Positions 17,931 to 26,387 of a stretch of DNA of 52,572 nucleotides are shown piece by piece. Numbering within the stretch: position 1 is the stretch's first letter; each line of letters begins with the position of its first letter. The notes under the pieces are model-generated. The model was not told the DNA's origin. It ran no database searches and was given only the letters and a program-made list of their open reading frames with translations. The position numbers and the translations under genes were made by a program. Location: the NCBI GenBank assembly GCA_002352045.1, contig DEHT01000044.1, positions 1 through 52,572 on the forward strand, given 5' to 3'. The stretch comes from Chitinophagaceae bacterium UBA2793 (GTDB taxonomy: Bacteria > Bacteroidota > Bacteroidia > Chitinophagales > Chitinophagaceae).

Positions 17931-19211
17931 TCATTTACCAGATTTCAGTTCAATTTTTTTCAACCATTCGAATTTTTGAATTAGTGATGCCCCGTCTCCA
18001 TAGTAGGGACGACTGAACTTATGCCCCATAAGGTCGGCCTGGATACGGTCGGGAACATTTGATGCAAGGAGACGATCTTGAAAGCTGTGTCGTAAGGAAT
18101 AAACACTGTGTTTATTAGATGGAAGCAATTTGTTTTCCTTTAGGTATTTTGAAACAGCGTTGGTTAAGTTGTCCGGCTTCCCGTAATAGTTCGTGAAGCC
18201 TTTTGGGTAAGCTTTAAAAGCATCAAGAGCGTATCCTACAAGAGGGATAATACGTCGACGGTATTTTGTTTTCAGGCTTTGCTTACTTCGGGATGTAATA
18301 ATGATATGTGGGATTTCATGATCGAGAATAATATCTTCTGCGAGCAAGCCTGTTAACTCGGAAAACCCTGCGCCTGTTTCCGAAAACGCCATCAGCGCAC
18401 ATTTAGCTTCATCATTCAGCCCGGACAAATTACTTTCATTCAAGAGAGTATTGATAATAAAATTTGTCTCAAAGGGCAGGCGGCGTTTTGCATCATCTTT
18501 TGTAAGGACCAATTTTCTGAACAGGTGAACGATGTCCAGTTTGAGGCCTAAATTATCTGAAACTGTTTCAATAATGGTTTTCAAAAAGACGATCTCTTTG
18601 TTTACTGTATTCGATACGGCTTTTTCTTTATCAAGACGCTCAATCTGCCAATCACGATATTTAAGCATGTCTTCTCTCGTCAAATTGATAATGGGCTTGT
18701 TTCCGATACAGCGAATAAAGTTTTTCAAAGCACGCTCACGAGGATTTTGCCATTTCCGAATTTGATATTCGGATTTATCCAGGCGTTTATTTTTTGAATA
18801 TTCCCAGAACTTCGGCCATATCTGATTTAAAAGCATCTGGGGTTTTTGAACCCCGCCCAGGACCGCCTCAATTGCTTTTGGGGCTTCAATATTATGATGG
18901 GTTTTCGCAAGCCTTTCGATGATCTCGCTAAAGGGTAACTTCGCTACCTCATTCGCCAAGTTGTAAGCAAAGCCCATGAGCTGCGCTGTATTGACAGCTG
19001 CTTTGTATTGATCGTGTGAATGCATCTGGGACGTTTTGATGAGGTTTTGCCAATAGGCTTCGATCTCATCGTTGCGGGCCATCGCCTCTTTGTATGCCAA
19101 TTTCTTGCAGTCAGTTTTGAGAGCAATCTTGATGAATTTTCGTGGATCGTATTCTTTAAGAAGCTTTGGGATTCGGCGAATGTAGTAGTAGCGGCTACTG
19201 CGTTTTGTCAT
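17931..19211 (-). CDS. Second tyrosine integrase, DUF6538-like, 426 aa
   Basis: The N-terminus (RSSRYYYIRRIPKLLKEYDP, then IKIALKTDCKKLAYKEA) resembles the DUF6538 arm-binding domain common in proteobacterial integrases. The C-terminal catalytic domain has the Lys strand (SKQSLKTKYRRRIIPL), box II VYSLRHSF, GHKFSRPYYGDG and a Tyr near its end. The box I region reads ETGAGFSEL, where Arg is expected in the second Gly position, so the catalytic Arg may be missing. The start at 19211 is chosen because the open frame further upstream reads through the GTACCCC repeats. It lies upstream of the Lamassu operon on the same strand and could be the integrase of a smaller nested element. Confidence 0.75.
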   Translation of the reverse strand: MTKRSSRYYYIRRIPKLLKEYDPRKFIKIALKTDCKKLAYKEAMARNDEIEAYWQNLIKTSQMHSHDQYKAAVNTAQLMGFAYNLANEVAKLPFSEIIERLAKTHHNIEAPKAIEAVLGGVQKPQMLLNQIWPKFWEYSKNKRLDKSEYQIRKWQNPRERALKNFIRCIGNKPIINLTREDMLKYRDWQIERLDKEKAVSNTVNKEIVFLKTIIETVSDNLGLKLDIVHLFRKLVLTKDDAKRRLPFETNFIINTLLNESNLSGLNDEAKCALMAFSETGAGFSELTGLLAEDIILDHEIPHIIITSRSKQSLKTKYRRRIIPLVGYALDAFKAYPKGFTNYYGKPDNLTNAVSKYLKENKLLPSNKHSVYSLRHSFQDRLLASNVPDRIQADLMGHKFSRPYYGDGASLIQKFEWLKKIELKSGK

Positions 19212-19226
19212 ATAGTTCATGGAAAT

Positions 19227-19263
19227 GTACCCCAATTTGTTACCCAATTTGTACCCCAATTTG
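19227..19263 (-). repeat. GTACCCCAATTTG repeat array upstream of the second integrase
   Basis: Three tandem units of the type (G)TACCC(C)AATTTG sit directly in front of the integrase start. Their first 20 bases, gtaccccaatttgttaccca, recur exactly at 19461-19480. They are likely arm-type sites or operators for this integrase; the role is inferred from position. Confidence 0.6.
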
Positions 19264-19460
19264 ATTCGGAAAAACGGAGCGCACAGTACCAATAGCCCTT
19301 ATGAAAAAACACAAAATTCGTGTTTTTAAGGATTTAATTGCGATGTACACAGATGCAATGGGAAAAGGGCTTGGAGCGGGCGAAGCGCTTATTTATCGAA
19401 AATCATAGTGGGTTAAGTTGTTGATGTTTCTAGATAGTTTGTATTTCGAATTTTTGGTGT
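19264..19460. other. Spacer between the two repeat arrays
   Basis: This spacer looks richer in GC than its surroundings and has only a 35-codon plus-strand frame (19301-19408, ending GEALIYRKS) without a ribosome-binding site, which I do not call as a gene. With the flanking repeats it could be an attachment or recombination region of the second integrase. Confidence 0.35.
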
Positions 19461-19480
19461 GTACCCCAATTTGTTACCCA
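19461..19480 (-). repeat. Second copy of the GTACCCC repeat
   Basis: gtaccccaatttgttaccca is an exact copy of 19227-19246, in the same orientation, 234 bases away. Confidence 0.65.
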
Positions 19481-19493
19481 AAACTGTCACTAT

Positions 19494-19676
19494 CTAACCT
19501 GTATCTATTTTAGCAATTTCTCTGACAAGTTCAAGATTAGACTTTCTGCGGTCTGCTTTTTTAAGTTCTTTTTGGACTCTCTCAAAAATGGGGAGATAAA
19601 CGTCGCCATATCTATCAACCACTTTGGCAATAAACTTCATTACTTCATAAATTTCTTCATACGAGTAAACCTTCAT
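19494..19676 (-). CDS. Hypothetical helical protein, 60 aa
   Basis: The start at 19676 is preceded by a GGGGG run at ribosome-binding distance and gives MKVYSYEEIYEVMKFIAK; an in-frame ATG at 19727 is less likely. The product is a small, strongly helical, charged protein (FERVQKELKKADRRKSNLEL). It lies upstream of the second integrase on the same strand, separated by the repeat arrays, so it could be a regulator of that recombinase. No family recognised. Confidence 0.5.
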   Translation of the reverse strand: MKVYSYEEIYEVMKFIAKVVDRYGDVYLPIFERVQKELKKADRRKSNLELVREIAKIDTG

Positions 19677-19775
19677 AGCACCCCCGATAAAAAACAATGT
19701 GGGTGTATGATTGATTTCAATATTCAAAACATTAAAAATCGAACACTTAATCTTTTCAAATTTGTAATTTTATAA

Positions 19776-20087
19776 ATGGAAATAAATTTTGCAATCGAGA
19801 CTGAAAAATACCGGTCCCTAACGTATACAGATCAACTACCCTACATCAAAGAAAACTACATCGATAAGTTTCTGATGCTTGACTTATTGCAAGTAATGAT
19901 CCGAGAGCATCCTATAACTGATCTAAAGAATTATCAGCAATTCACTTATCACCACGATGCCACAAACAATGTTTGCAGATTAAGAATTTCACTTTATCCT
20001 AGTAGTGATAATGTTGAATTTTTAAATGCTGTGGAACGAAGCTTTCAAAAACTAATAATGATATTAACAGAAACACAGACTCCATAA
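19776..20087 (+). CDS. Hypothetical protein, 103 aa
   Basis: A compact soluble protein without signal peptide or membrane segments, rich in aromatic and charged residues (EKYRSLTYTDQLPYIKENY), divergent from the 60-aa gene at 19494. I recognise no family. Normal composition, a plausible start and conserved-looking alternation of polar and non-polar residues support coding. Confidence 0.55.
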   Translation: MEINFAIETEKYRSLTYTDQLPYIKENYIDKFLMLDLLQVMIREHPITDLKNYQQFTYHHDATNNVCRLRISLYPSSDNVEFLNAVERSFQKLIMILTETQTP

Positions 20088-20378
20088 TCTTTATTACATA
20101 CGATTGTGTGGCTGATCATATCCCCGTACCTTACACTTAACAGAACTCGAATTTTGTTGCGTTAATTATGTCGAATCGCATATTAAGTTCCCACTTTCAA
20201 TTTCTGAAAGTATCTTTCGAATTTTCGCATATTAGAAAGCCAAAGGCCGCAATAAAAATGTTCAATTCAGATCAACTATGCACCAAGCGTACAACAAAAC
20301 TACAATCGTATATCAGCTATTTTGCTTTGATCTATAAAGTATTTAGGCAAAATATTTCTCGCAAAATTCTTTAAAAGA
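20088..20378. other. Intergenic region without a supported gene
   Basis: A 68-codon frame from 20168 runs to 20374 but is AT-rich, basic, has no ribosome-binding site and ends inside the following terminator region, so I do not accept it. No RNA gene is evident. The stretch may contain the promoter for the primase operon. Confidence 0.4.
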
Positions 20379-20410
20379 AAAAGGGAAAACCCTGCAAGGC
20401 TTTCCCTTTT
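20379..20410. terminator. Strong hairpin in front of the primase gene
   Basis: AAAAAGGGAAA-A-CC, loop TGCAA-type, GG-C-TTTCCCTTTT forms a stem of about 12 bp with one mismatch (20389/20400), ending in a T-run and mirrored by an A-run. It can act as a terminator in both directions, or as an attenuator of the primase message. Confidence 0.65.
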
Positions 20411-20448
20411 TAAAACATCCACCCCGCAACCCGTCTAAAGGAGCTTCG

Positions 20449-21357
20449 ATGAACATCGAACAAGCTAAAGCTATACCCATATCTATAATTCTTGACAAGC
20501 TGAATCTTAAGCCGCAACGCACAAACGGCCATAAACAGCTTTATTTCTCTCCATTAAGAAATGAGAAAACGCCCAGCTTTTGGGTCGATACCAAGAAGAA
20601 TCTTTGGAATGACTACGGGGATATGGAGTGGAAGGGCGGTGATAGCATTCACCTGGTCCGTGCGTACTTGTTTTACCAAAATATGGATTCCCAGGTTAGT
20701 GACGCATTACGGTGGCTACGCAACATGACCGGGTTTATTCCCGTTATCCAACCCGTCAGTGATCCCGAGGAAACACCAAAGGATAATAACCTAGAATTGA
20801 AGTACACAGGCAAGATAACAAAAGAGTATCTTATCCATTACGGTGATAGCAGAGGTATCCCACCGAGCATACTTAACAACTATTTTCAGCAATCAATCGT
20901 ATTAAATAAAATGACTGGTCTTCGTTTTCATACGCTTTCTATGCGTAATGATTTGAAAGGCTATGAACTCCGTAACGAGAAATTTAAAGGTTGCTTAGGC
21001 AAAAAATACATCACTTTCATTCGTGGAACCCAGCCTAAACCTGCCGGGATAAACATTTTCGAAGGTGCTTTTGATTTCGTTTCGGTTATTACGCAGCGTA
21101 ACGGCCAACCGCTGACCAACGATGCAATGATTTTGCATTCGTTAAGTAATCTTAAAAAAGCCACAGCATACATCCGAAATTACGGATACCGAGAATGTAT
21201 TACGTGGATGGATAATGACAAAGCCGGCTTGGAAGCTGTGAAATCCTGGGAAGAATTTTGCAAAACTGAAGAAAACCTTCAGCATGTGCCAATGAATGAT
21301 TTGTATGCGCCCTACAAGGATGTGAACGCCGCTCACATGGCAAAGTTGGAATTGTAA
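20449..21357 (+). CDS. CHC2/Toprim primase-like protein, 302 aa
   Basis: The N-terminus holds a CHC2-type primase segment, YFSPLRNEKTPSF (32-44), in which the usual zinc-ligand Cys and His positions are Tyr/Ser and Arg, so the finger has probably lost its metal. A Toprim domain follows with the acidic FEGAFDFVSV and WMDNDKAG motifs. Proteins of this type are common on Bacteroidota mobile elements and are thought to prime complementary-strand synthesis after transfer. A strong ribosome-binding site (AAAGGAG) precedes the ATG. The RadC gene follows after 10 bases. Confidence 0.82.
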   Translation: MNIEQAKAIPISIILDKLNLKPQRTNGHKQLYFSPLRNEKTPSFWVDTKKNLWNDYGDMEWKGGDSIHLVRAYLFYQNMDSQVSDALRWLRNMTGFIPVIQPVSDPEETPKDNNLELKYTGKITKEYLIHYGDSRGIPPSILNNYFQQSIVLNKMTGLRFHTLSMRNDLKGYELRNEKFKGCLGKKYITFIRGTQPKPAGINIFEGAFDFVSVITQRNGQPLTNDAMILHSLSNLKKATAYIRNYGYRECITWMDNDKAGLEAVKSWEEFCKTEENLQHVPMNDLYAPYKDVNAAHMAKLEL

Positions 21358-21367
21358 GGACATTAAG

Positions 21368-21835
21368 ATGCAGAATAACATTCACGCTCTTTTTAGCGTT
21401 TCAGAAGTCGAATTAATCTATCGCAGCAAAATCCCACCTGCCGACCGTCCAAAAATCATTACATCCGACAATGCTTTCGACATTTTTATTGAAGCGTGGG
21501 ATTTAAACAAAATGGACCTGGTTGAACATTTTAATATTCTACTGCTCAATAAAGCAAATCACTGCATCGCCTTCAGCCATATCTCAAGCGGCGGGTCCTC
21601 ATCTTGCATCGTTGACCCTAAGATTGTTTTTGCAACGGCCTTAAAAGCAAATGCTGCTTCGATTATTGCTGCACACAATCATCCATCTGGAAATCTGAAC
21701 CCTAGCAAAGCAGATATTGCAATCACAGAAAAGTTAGCAACTCTCGGTAAAATGATGGACATGCCCTTATTGGATCATCTAATTGTAACGCCGCTGAAGT
21801 ATTACTCATTTGCAGAAGAAGGATTGATACTATAG
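21368..21835 (+). CDS. radC: RadC-like JAB domain protein, 155 aa
   Basis: The JAB/MPN metal site is intact: HNHPSGNLNPSKAD with His103, His105 and Asp116. This short form lacks the HhH domain of chromosomal RadC and matches the versions carried by mobile elements, often next to antirestriction genes. Its biochemical role is unsettled. It is probably co-transcribed with the primase-like gene upstream. A degenerate relative lies 1.5 kb downstream on the other strand (23368-23868). Confidence 0.88.
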   Translation: MQNNIHALFSVSEVELIYRSKIPPADRPKIITSDNAFDIFIEAWDLNKMDLVEHFNILLLNKANHCIAFSHISSGGSSSCIVDPKIVFATALKANAASIIAAHNHPSGNLNPSKADIAITEKLATLGKMMDMPLLDHLIVTPLKYYSFAEEGLIL

Positions 21836-22041
21836 CGAACTAATCAATTGATTCCAAAATTGCTGCCATCCTTTTGTTACAGAAGATGGTGTCAATTCAT
21901 TATGCCGAAAACATTCCCTTGCTTCCAACAAGAATTTTCCTCTCGCTTTAGCGATTCCCTGCCAATCAAAATTCGAGTTGGGCGGTCATTTTATTTCAGC
22001 TTTTCATTTCTTGCCACTCTAACAAAAGAAAGTCATCCAAA

Positions 22042-22968
22042 ATGGAAACTGTCGAAAATCATACCTCAAAAGAAGGTCAATCCCACATCCGAAAGGATAT
22101 TCATCAAGAGATAACAGATACTATCATTCACCAACTGGAAAAAGGGGTCATCCCATGGCAGCAAACATGGATAAATAATCAGCCCGTATTTTCGATTCCA
22201 AGAAATTTGATCACGGGCAATCGCTATCGTGGGATTAATATTCTACTCCTTTGGTCTGCAGCACAGGAAAAGAATTATACAGTCCAAGAGTGGGCTAGTT
22301 TTAAACAATGGAACTCAAAAAATGAAAATGTTCGCAAGGGAGAGAAGGGCACCTTTATTGTTTATGCCGATACATTTGAAAAAGAAGTAGAGGGTGAGAT
22401 AAAGAAAATTCCATTTTTAAAATCATCTGTGGTGTTCAATCGCTCTCAATTGGCCAGCTACAATCCAGAAGAAATTAATACTGAAATAGTGCGAAATGAA
22501 ATAGATCGAAACAAAACAGTTGATGATTTTATTGAAAATACCTTTGCTCAAATTGCACATCGTGATGGTGGTGCTTGCTATGTTCCCTCAACAGACCAAA
22601 TCTATATGCCTCTCTCATCGACATTTATCGACATAGGCAACTGTACTGCCGCACAAAATTATTACTCAACTCTTTTACATGAGTTAACGCACTGGACCGG
22701 TCATTCGTCCCGATTGAACAGGCTTGCAAAAACTCAATTTGGTAAAAGTGATTATGCCCAGGAAGAACTTGTGGCTGAACTTGGAGCAGCCTTTTTAACC
22801 ACGGAATTTGGCATTACTAATCCCGAAAAAGAAAATCATGCAGGATATATTGCTGGATGGTTAAAGGTCTTGAAGAATAATAAGCATTTTATTATTTCCG
22901 CTGCGAGTGAAGCTAGTAAAGCAGTAGAATTCCTTAATGAGATGCAGCCACTAAAACTCGTCATGTAA
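22042..22968 (+). CDS. ardC: ArdC-like antirestriction protein, 308 aa
   Basis: The N-terminal ArdC domain (residues 15-130) has the family pattern GVIPWQQTW, NLITGNRYRGIN and WNSKNENVRKGEKG, and should bind single-stranded DNA. The C-terminal zincin-like domain has HELTHWTGH with His213, Glu214 and His217, and a downstream EELVAELGAAF helix carrying a third ligand. ArdC protects incoming single-stranded DNA from restriction during conjugation. The 206 bases in front contain no accepted gene. A strong terminator follows at 23006. Confidence 0.9.
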   Translation: METVENHTSKEGQSHIRKDIHQEITDTIIHQLEKGVIPWQQTWINNQPVFSIPRNLITGNRYRGINILLLWSAAQEKNYTVQEWASFKQWNSKNENVRKGEKGTFIVYADTFEKEVEGEIKKIPFLKSSVVFNRSQLASYNPEEINTEIVRNEIDRNKTVDDFIENTFAQIAHRDGGACYVPSTDQIYMPLSSTFIDIGNCTAAQNYYSTLLHELTHWTGHSSRLNRLAKTQFGKSDYAQEELVAELGAAFLTTEFGITNPEKENHAGYIAGWLKVLKNNKHFIISAASEASKAVEFLNEMQPLKLVM

Positions 22969-23005
22969 TTCACTAAACAAAATTTTTTTATCAATAAATT
23001 TCTTT

Positions 23006-23037
23006 AAAAATGGCCTCGAAATGAGGCCATTTTTTTA
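23006..23037. terminator. Bidirectional terminator after ardC
   Basis: AAAAATGGCCTC, loop GAAAT, GAGGCCATTTTTTT is a perfect 12-bp stem with A- and T-runs. It ends ardC transcription on the plus strand and can also end the minus-strand cassette (23080-26387). Confidence 0.85.
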
Positions 23038-23079
23038 AGCATGGATAATCTTTGCTTTACCATCCATTCAATAGCTTAT

Positions 23080-23310
23080 CTAAAAATATTCTTTGATTTT
23101 AGCTTCACAAGCTTCGACAATTTCAAGTTGCTCTTTTTTTAAATCCTTACGATCTAATTGTAATGAATCAATTTTGCCTTCTGGAAACCAAAATTGAAAA
23201 TGAGAATTTGAACTCTCATAAATAAAACTATCTAAATTTCCTTGAAGAGTCCCTTCCATTTCGAAATTAGTAACTCTAATTGTTACATCTCTGGGTTCAA
23301 TATAATGCAT
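23080..23310 (-). CDS. Hypothetical protein, 76 aa
   Basis: The first half is beta-like (DVTIRVTNFEMEGTLQG), the second half helical and charged (DLKKEQLEIVEACEAKIKEYF). No family recognised. It starts 57 bases after the stop of the RadC-like pseudoenzyme gene and is probably the last gene of the FAD/GAF cassette, just before the bidirectional terminator. Confidence 0.6.
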   Translation of the reverse strand: MHYIEPRDVTIRVTNFEMEGTLQGNLDSFIYESSNSHFQFWFPEGKIDSLQLDRKDLKKEQLEIVEACEAKIKEYF

Positions 23311-23367
23311 AGACCTGGTTTAGAAATTATACTATAGTTAATAGGCAGGTTTTCCTCACCCTTACAA

Positions 23368-23868
23368 TTAAGCGGGTTCGAAAGTAGGCAGATTGTGGGG
23401 TTCTCGATTTTTCGAAAGATCAATCTCTAAATCAACAAAGAAATTATTATCCTTAAATGAACAATAGCCATTTGAAGACATTATTATATAATCGGTAATT
23501 GTAAAACCTTTGGGGTCCAGGCTTGAGACGAACTCTCTAAATTCTTCAATTTCCGAATAGTCCGGTACTATTTCTCCATTAATACGATTTTGGGCGACAA
23601 TTATAGAAGAAGCTTTATTTTCTGTAGCTAATTGGACAATCTTAATCGGATTGATAATATTTAAATGATGCTCTTTTTCGATTGTATACATTGTTATAAG
23701 TTGCTTGTTTTTATTCAGCAACAGCAACTTTCCTTCTTCTTTATTTCTAATTTTTGTTTTCCATTTTTTCAAGAAAAATACAAAACGATCTTGACTAGAT
23801 TCAAGTTTGTTAGTCATCGCTTTTTCGTCGCTTTCTAACGAGTCTAATAATACAGATTGTGTGTTCAT
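23368..23868 (-). CDS. RadC-like JAB fold without metal ligands, 166 aa
   Basis: Residues about 47-140 align by eye with the RadC protein encoded at 21368: LLLLNKNKQLI / LLLNKANHCIA, INPIKIVQLATENKASSIIVAQN / VDPKIVFATALKANAASIIAAHN (pieces shown), and a shared C-terminal YYSF/YCSF element. The metal motif HNHPSG...PSxxD is replaced by QNRING...PDYSE: both His (Gln93, Arg95) and the Asp (Glu106) are changed. It should therefore be a non-catalytic member, perhaps a binding or regulatory subunit. An N-terminal helical stretch of about 45 residues is added. It sits 64 bases downstream of the FAD/GAF gene on the same strand. Confidence 0.72.
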   Translation of the reverse strand: MNTQSVLLDSLESDEKAMTNKLESSQDRFVFFLKKWKTKIRNKEEGKLLLLNKNKQLITMYTIEKEHHLNIINPIKIVQLATENKASSIIVAQNRINGEIVPDYSEIEEFREFVSSLDPKGFTITDYIIMSSNGYCSFKDNNFFVDLEIDLSKNREPHNLPTFEPA

Positions 23869-23932
23869 ACTAAAAGTATTTGTACATGTTTGACAACTTA
23901 ATTCACATATAGTTTAGATTCAACGGCCTGGT

Positions 23933-25930
23933 TTATTTAATATTGCTTTTTAAGTCAAAAGAATAAAATTTTTCAAACAAAGGGGATACCAATTCGTAGG
24001 CTTTTAAACAGGAGTTATGTTTATATTCCTCGAAAAAAGGCTGGGCTGATTTCGGCTTTAAAGCTACGAAAGAGTTAACACTCATGTCGATATCTTCATT
24101 TTTAATTAACATTTCCATATTATTCACTAATCCTTCAATGCTAAAGTAAATCAAATTTATCAAATTAGGATTTTTGTCAATAAGATGTTCTTTTGAGTCC
24201 AAATATAGGATCAGATTAGTTGTCGGTGAGCCAAACTCATCTTTGGATAAAATTGGAACTGATAAATACATTGCTTTGCGTTGTAGAGACGAAGGATTGA
24301 TATTCAGATCGTTCATTATTGCATTAAATTGTTCTTTATTCTTATTTTGAATAAGAATTGCCTTATTTGTCCTAATTGATAATCCCACGTTTCCTAAGTC
24401 GATAGGATAAACTCTCCCAATGCCTCCTCTATTTGTGGGGAGTTTGCTTCCCGCATAGGATGTCATTTGTTGAAAATAATACTTGCCCTCAATGAAAATC
24501 ACATTATGCAAGGCCAGTCGAAAATCAGAGTCAGAATTTAAATCTCCTGACGCTTTTATTGCATTTGCAAGGGTAGTTGTAAAAAAAGAGAGCATATTTG
24601 AAACTTGATTGCGATAAACAGGAGTAACTTTTGGAGTGACGTAGTTCTTTTCCAAATAACTGTTATCCCATAATCTCTTCATGGGTTCGTTCTTAAACTC
24701 CTGCTGCTTTTTTTCAAGGGGCTCCCACTGACTAACAGTGAAGAATTGTTTTAATTGTTCTGTAAGTTCTGTACCATGTCTTGCTATAAAAAGATTAGAT
24801 GCCTTTTGGCCTTTCAACTTGTATCCCTGTTTCTTTTTGTCTAACTTGTATTCACCCTGCTGATAAACAAAACTATTGCTTTCGAAAAGTATAAATCCCA
24901 AAAAGGCATTTATAAAACTCATTTTATCAAGATTGAGAACCTGTGAAAAATTACTTTGTAAACCAAATAAGGTGACGGTTGCTTTATTGAATTCAAATTT
25001 TTGTGCAATTCTCATCGAATCTTCAACTGGAATTATTGACTTAAGTTTTTTATAAAGCCATTCTGGTTTTCTTTGAACAGATTTATCCTTCCATTCTTCT
25101 CTAATTTTTTCTAGCTTAGGTAATGTCTTGGAGTAAATTTTGTCTTCTGACAAAATTTTGTACAATTCTAAAATATTTGAATTGACGATTGTTGCTCGAA
25201 ATAAATCAGAGAATGCGCCATCGCCAGTTCCAGATATCGGTATTATGTTATCAGCTGTTAAGACACTTTGCGAAAGTTTATCATTCCGCCAGTATGATGT
25301 AGTGGCCCCTCCGGGAACACCTTTTTCAACGCCGTAACCAGTAGCGACAATAACCGTTTTGTAAAATTCAACTTGTTGAGATTTTTGATGACTATTAAAA
25401 GGCTGAGTATATGTAACTGCATTTGTGTTCCCGGAATTACTAATTGAAACTATCGTGGACCTCAATCTTTCATCATAATAAGTTACATGTTGCAATTTCA
25501 ATTTATTGAATTCTGCTAAAACTTGCCGACAAACATGATCTGCAGTTCCATAGTCCCAAGACAGTACTGGTAAATTCGAATTTGATTGGAGTTCAGCAAT
25601 TGGCCAGTCAAATACATTGGGATGGATAATTCGAGAATCGCACCCTAATTGCATGTGCAAGAAATTTGAATTTTGTTCATAGTGGTGCACAAGTATCCCA
25701 CATTTGATCGCTAGACTTGCGAAAGTGAGTCCAGCAATGCCGCCTCCAAGCACTGCTATCTTATCACCTTTTTTTATCTCTTTTTCTTTTAGCAGTGCAT
25801 AGAATATATTGGTTGTTCTTACTTGCTGTTTGTAAAACGTAATAGTAGGCTCGAAAACTCCAACTAGGTATTGACCTTTTTCAATCCTATATCTTTCGAG
25901 GTAATTTTTTTCTTCACTTATTTTTTTCAT
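23933..25930 (-). CDS. FAD-dependent oxidoreductase-like protein with GAF-like C-terminus, 665 aa
   Basis: Residues 57-85 are a Rossmann dinucleotide site, IAVLGGGIAGLTF, ending with Glu85 that would bind the adenosine ribose. The VIVATGYG (193-200) and ISGTGDGA (232-239) motifs complete a two-part FAD/NAD(P) fold of the pyridine-nucleotide oxidoreductase type. Residues about 450-640 read like a GAF sensor domain (LPTNRGGIG, KAMYLSVPI, NLILYLDSKE). The combination suggests a redox enzyme or sensor controlled by a ligand. It is not a transfer protein I know and lies in the mobilisation region with two or three unrecognised partners. Function unknown. Confidence 0.72.
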   Translation of the reverse strand: MKKISEEKNYLERYRIEKGQYLVGVFEPTITFYKQQVRTTNIFYALLKEKEIKKGDKIAVLGGGIAGLTFASLAIKCGILVHHYEQNSNFLHMQLGCDSRIIHPNVFDWPIAELQSNSNLPVLSWDYGTADHVCRQVLAEFNKLKLQHVTYYDERLRSTIVSISNSGNTNAVTYTQPFNSHQKSQQVEFYKTVIVATGYGVEKGVPGGATTSYWRNDKLSQSVLTADNIIPISGTGDGAFSDLFRATIVNSNILELYKILSEDKIYSKTLPKLEKIREEWKDKSVQRKPEWLYKKLKSIIPVEDSMRIAQKFEFNKATVTLFGLQSNFSQVLNLDKMSFINAFLGFILFESNSFVYQQGEYKLDKKKQGYKLKGQKASNLFIARHGTELTEQLKQFFTVSQWEPLEKKQQEFKNEPMKRLWDNSYLEKNYVTPKVTPVYRNQVSNMLSFFTTTLANAIKASGDLNSDSDFRLALHNVIFIEGKYYFQQMTSYAGSKLPTNRGGIGRVYPIDLGNVGLSIRTNKAILIQNKNKEQFNAIMNDLNINPSSLQRKAMYLSVPILSKDEFGSPTTNLILYLDSKEHLIDKNPNLINLIYFSIEGLVNNMEMLIKNEDIDMSVNSFVALKPKSAQPFFEEYKHNSCLKAYELVSPLFEKFYSFDLKSNIK

Positions 25931-26015
25931 AAAGCATCGTTGAACAATAAAAATTCAATATATGTTTTTTTTGATAAAATCTTTATTGATAGTAATTCTT
26001 ATTGAATCTTTTTTA

Positions 26016-26387
26016 TCAAGTAGAGTTTCTTTCAACTTTCATTTCGATTATCAAAGAAGAATTATCTTCAATTAACTCTGTATAGCGATCTTCCGTACAA
26101 TTCACAACTTTAGGAATATGATTAAAAAACTCTTGATACAATGATTCAAGTTTTGACCCTTTTAATGTGATGATGTGAGAAGTAAAATTTAAAACGACAA
26201 TACTATCATCAGGTAAATATTCGCACGACACCAAGTATCCATAATTTAGGAACAGCATTTTGCCATCAATTTGAACAAAGCAAACGTTTCTGACATTACT
26301 CCCAGACTGGTAATTTTCATCATTATTGACAGGGGCATTTTCCTTCATCTCATCCACTTTTAGTTTAAATTTAAATCCCTGGTTCAT
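26016..26387 (-). CDS. Hypothetical protein downstream of relaxase, 123 aa
   Basis: Its ATG overlaps the last 17 bases of the relaxase gene, so it is likely made from the same message. The middle is beta-rich (NVCFVQIDGKMLFLNYGYL, then SIVVLNFTSHIITLKG) and looks like a small beta barrel; the ends are charged. No family recognised. It could serve the relaxosome or belong with the FAD/GAF cassette that starts 85 bases further on. Confidence 0.6.
   Translation of the reverse strand: MNQGFKFKLKVDEMKENAPVNNDENYQSGSNVRNVCFVQIDGKMLFLNYGYLVSCEYLPDDSIVVLNFTSHIITLKGSKLESLYQEFFNHIPKVVNCTEDRYTELIEDNSSLIIEMKVERNST

Noticed and set aside
19301..19408. 35-codon frame between the GTACCCC repeat arrays
   Set aside because: Too short to support without conservation data and lacks a ribosome-binding site; recorded only as part of the spacer.
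20168..20374. 68-codon plus-strand frame before the primase gene
   Set aside because: AT-rich with a basic product, no ribosome-binding site, no recognisable fold, and it runs into the terminator region.
21848..22114. 88-codon plus-strand frame in front of ardC
   Set aside because: It overlaps the start of ardC in another frame, has an odd Phe/Cys/Lys-rich composition and no ribosome-binding site.
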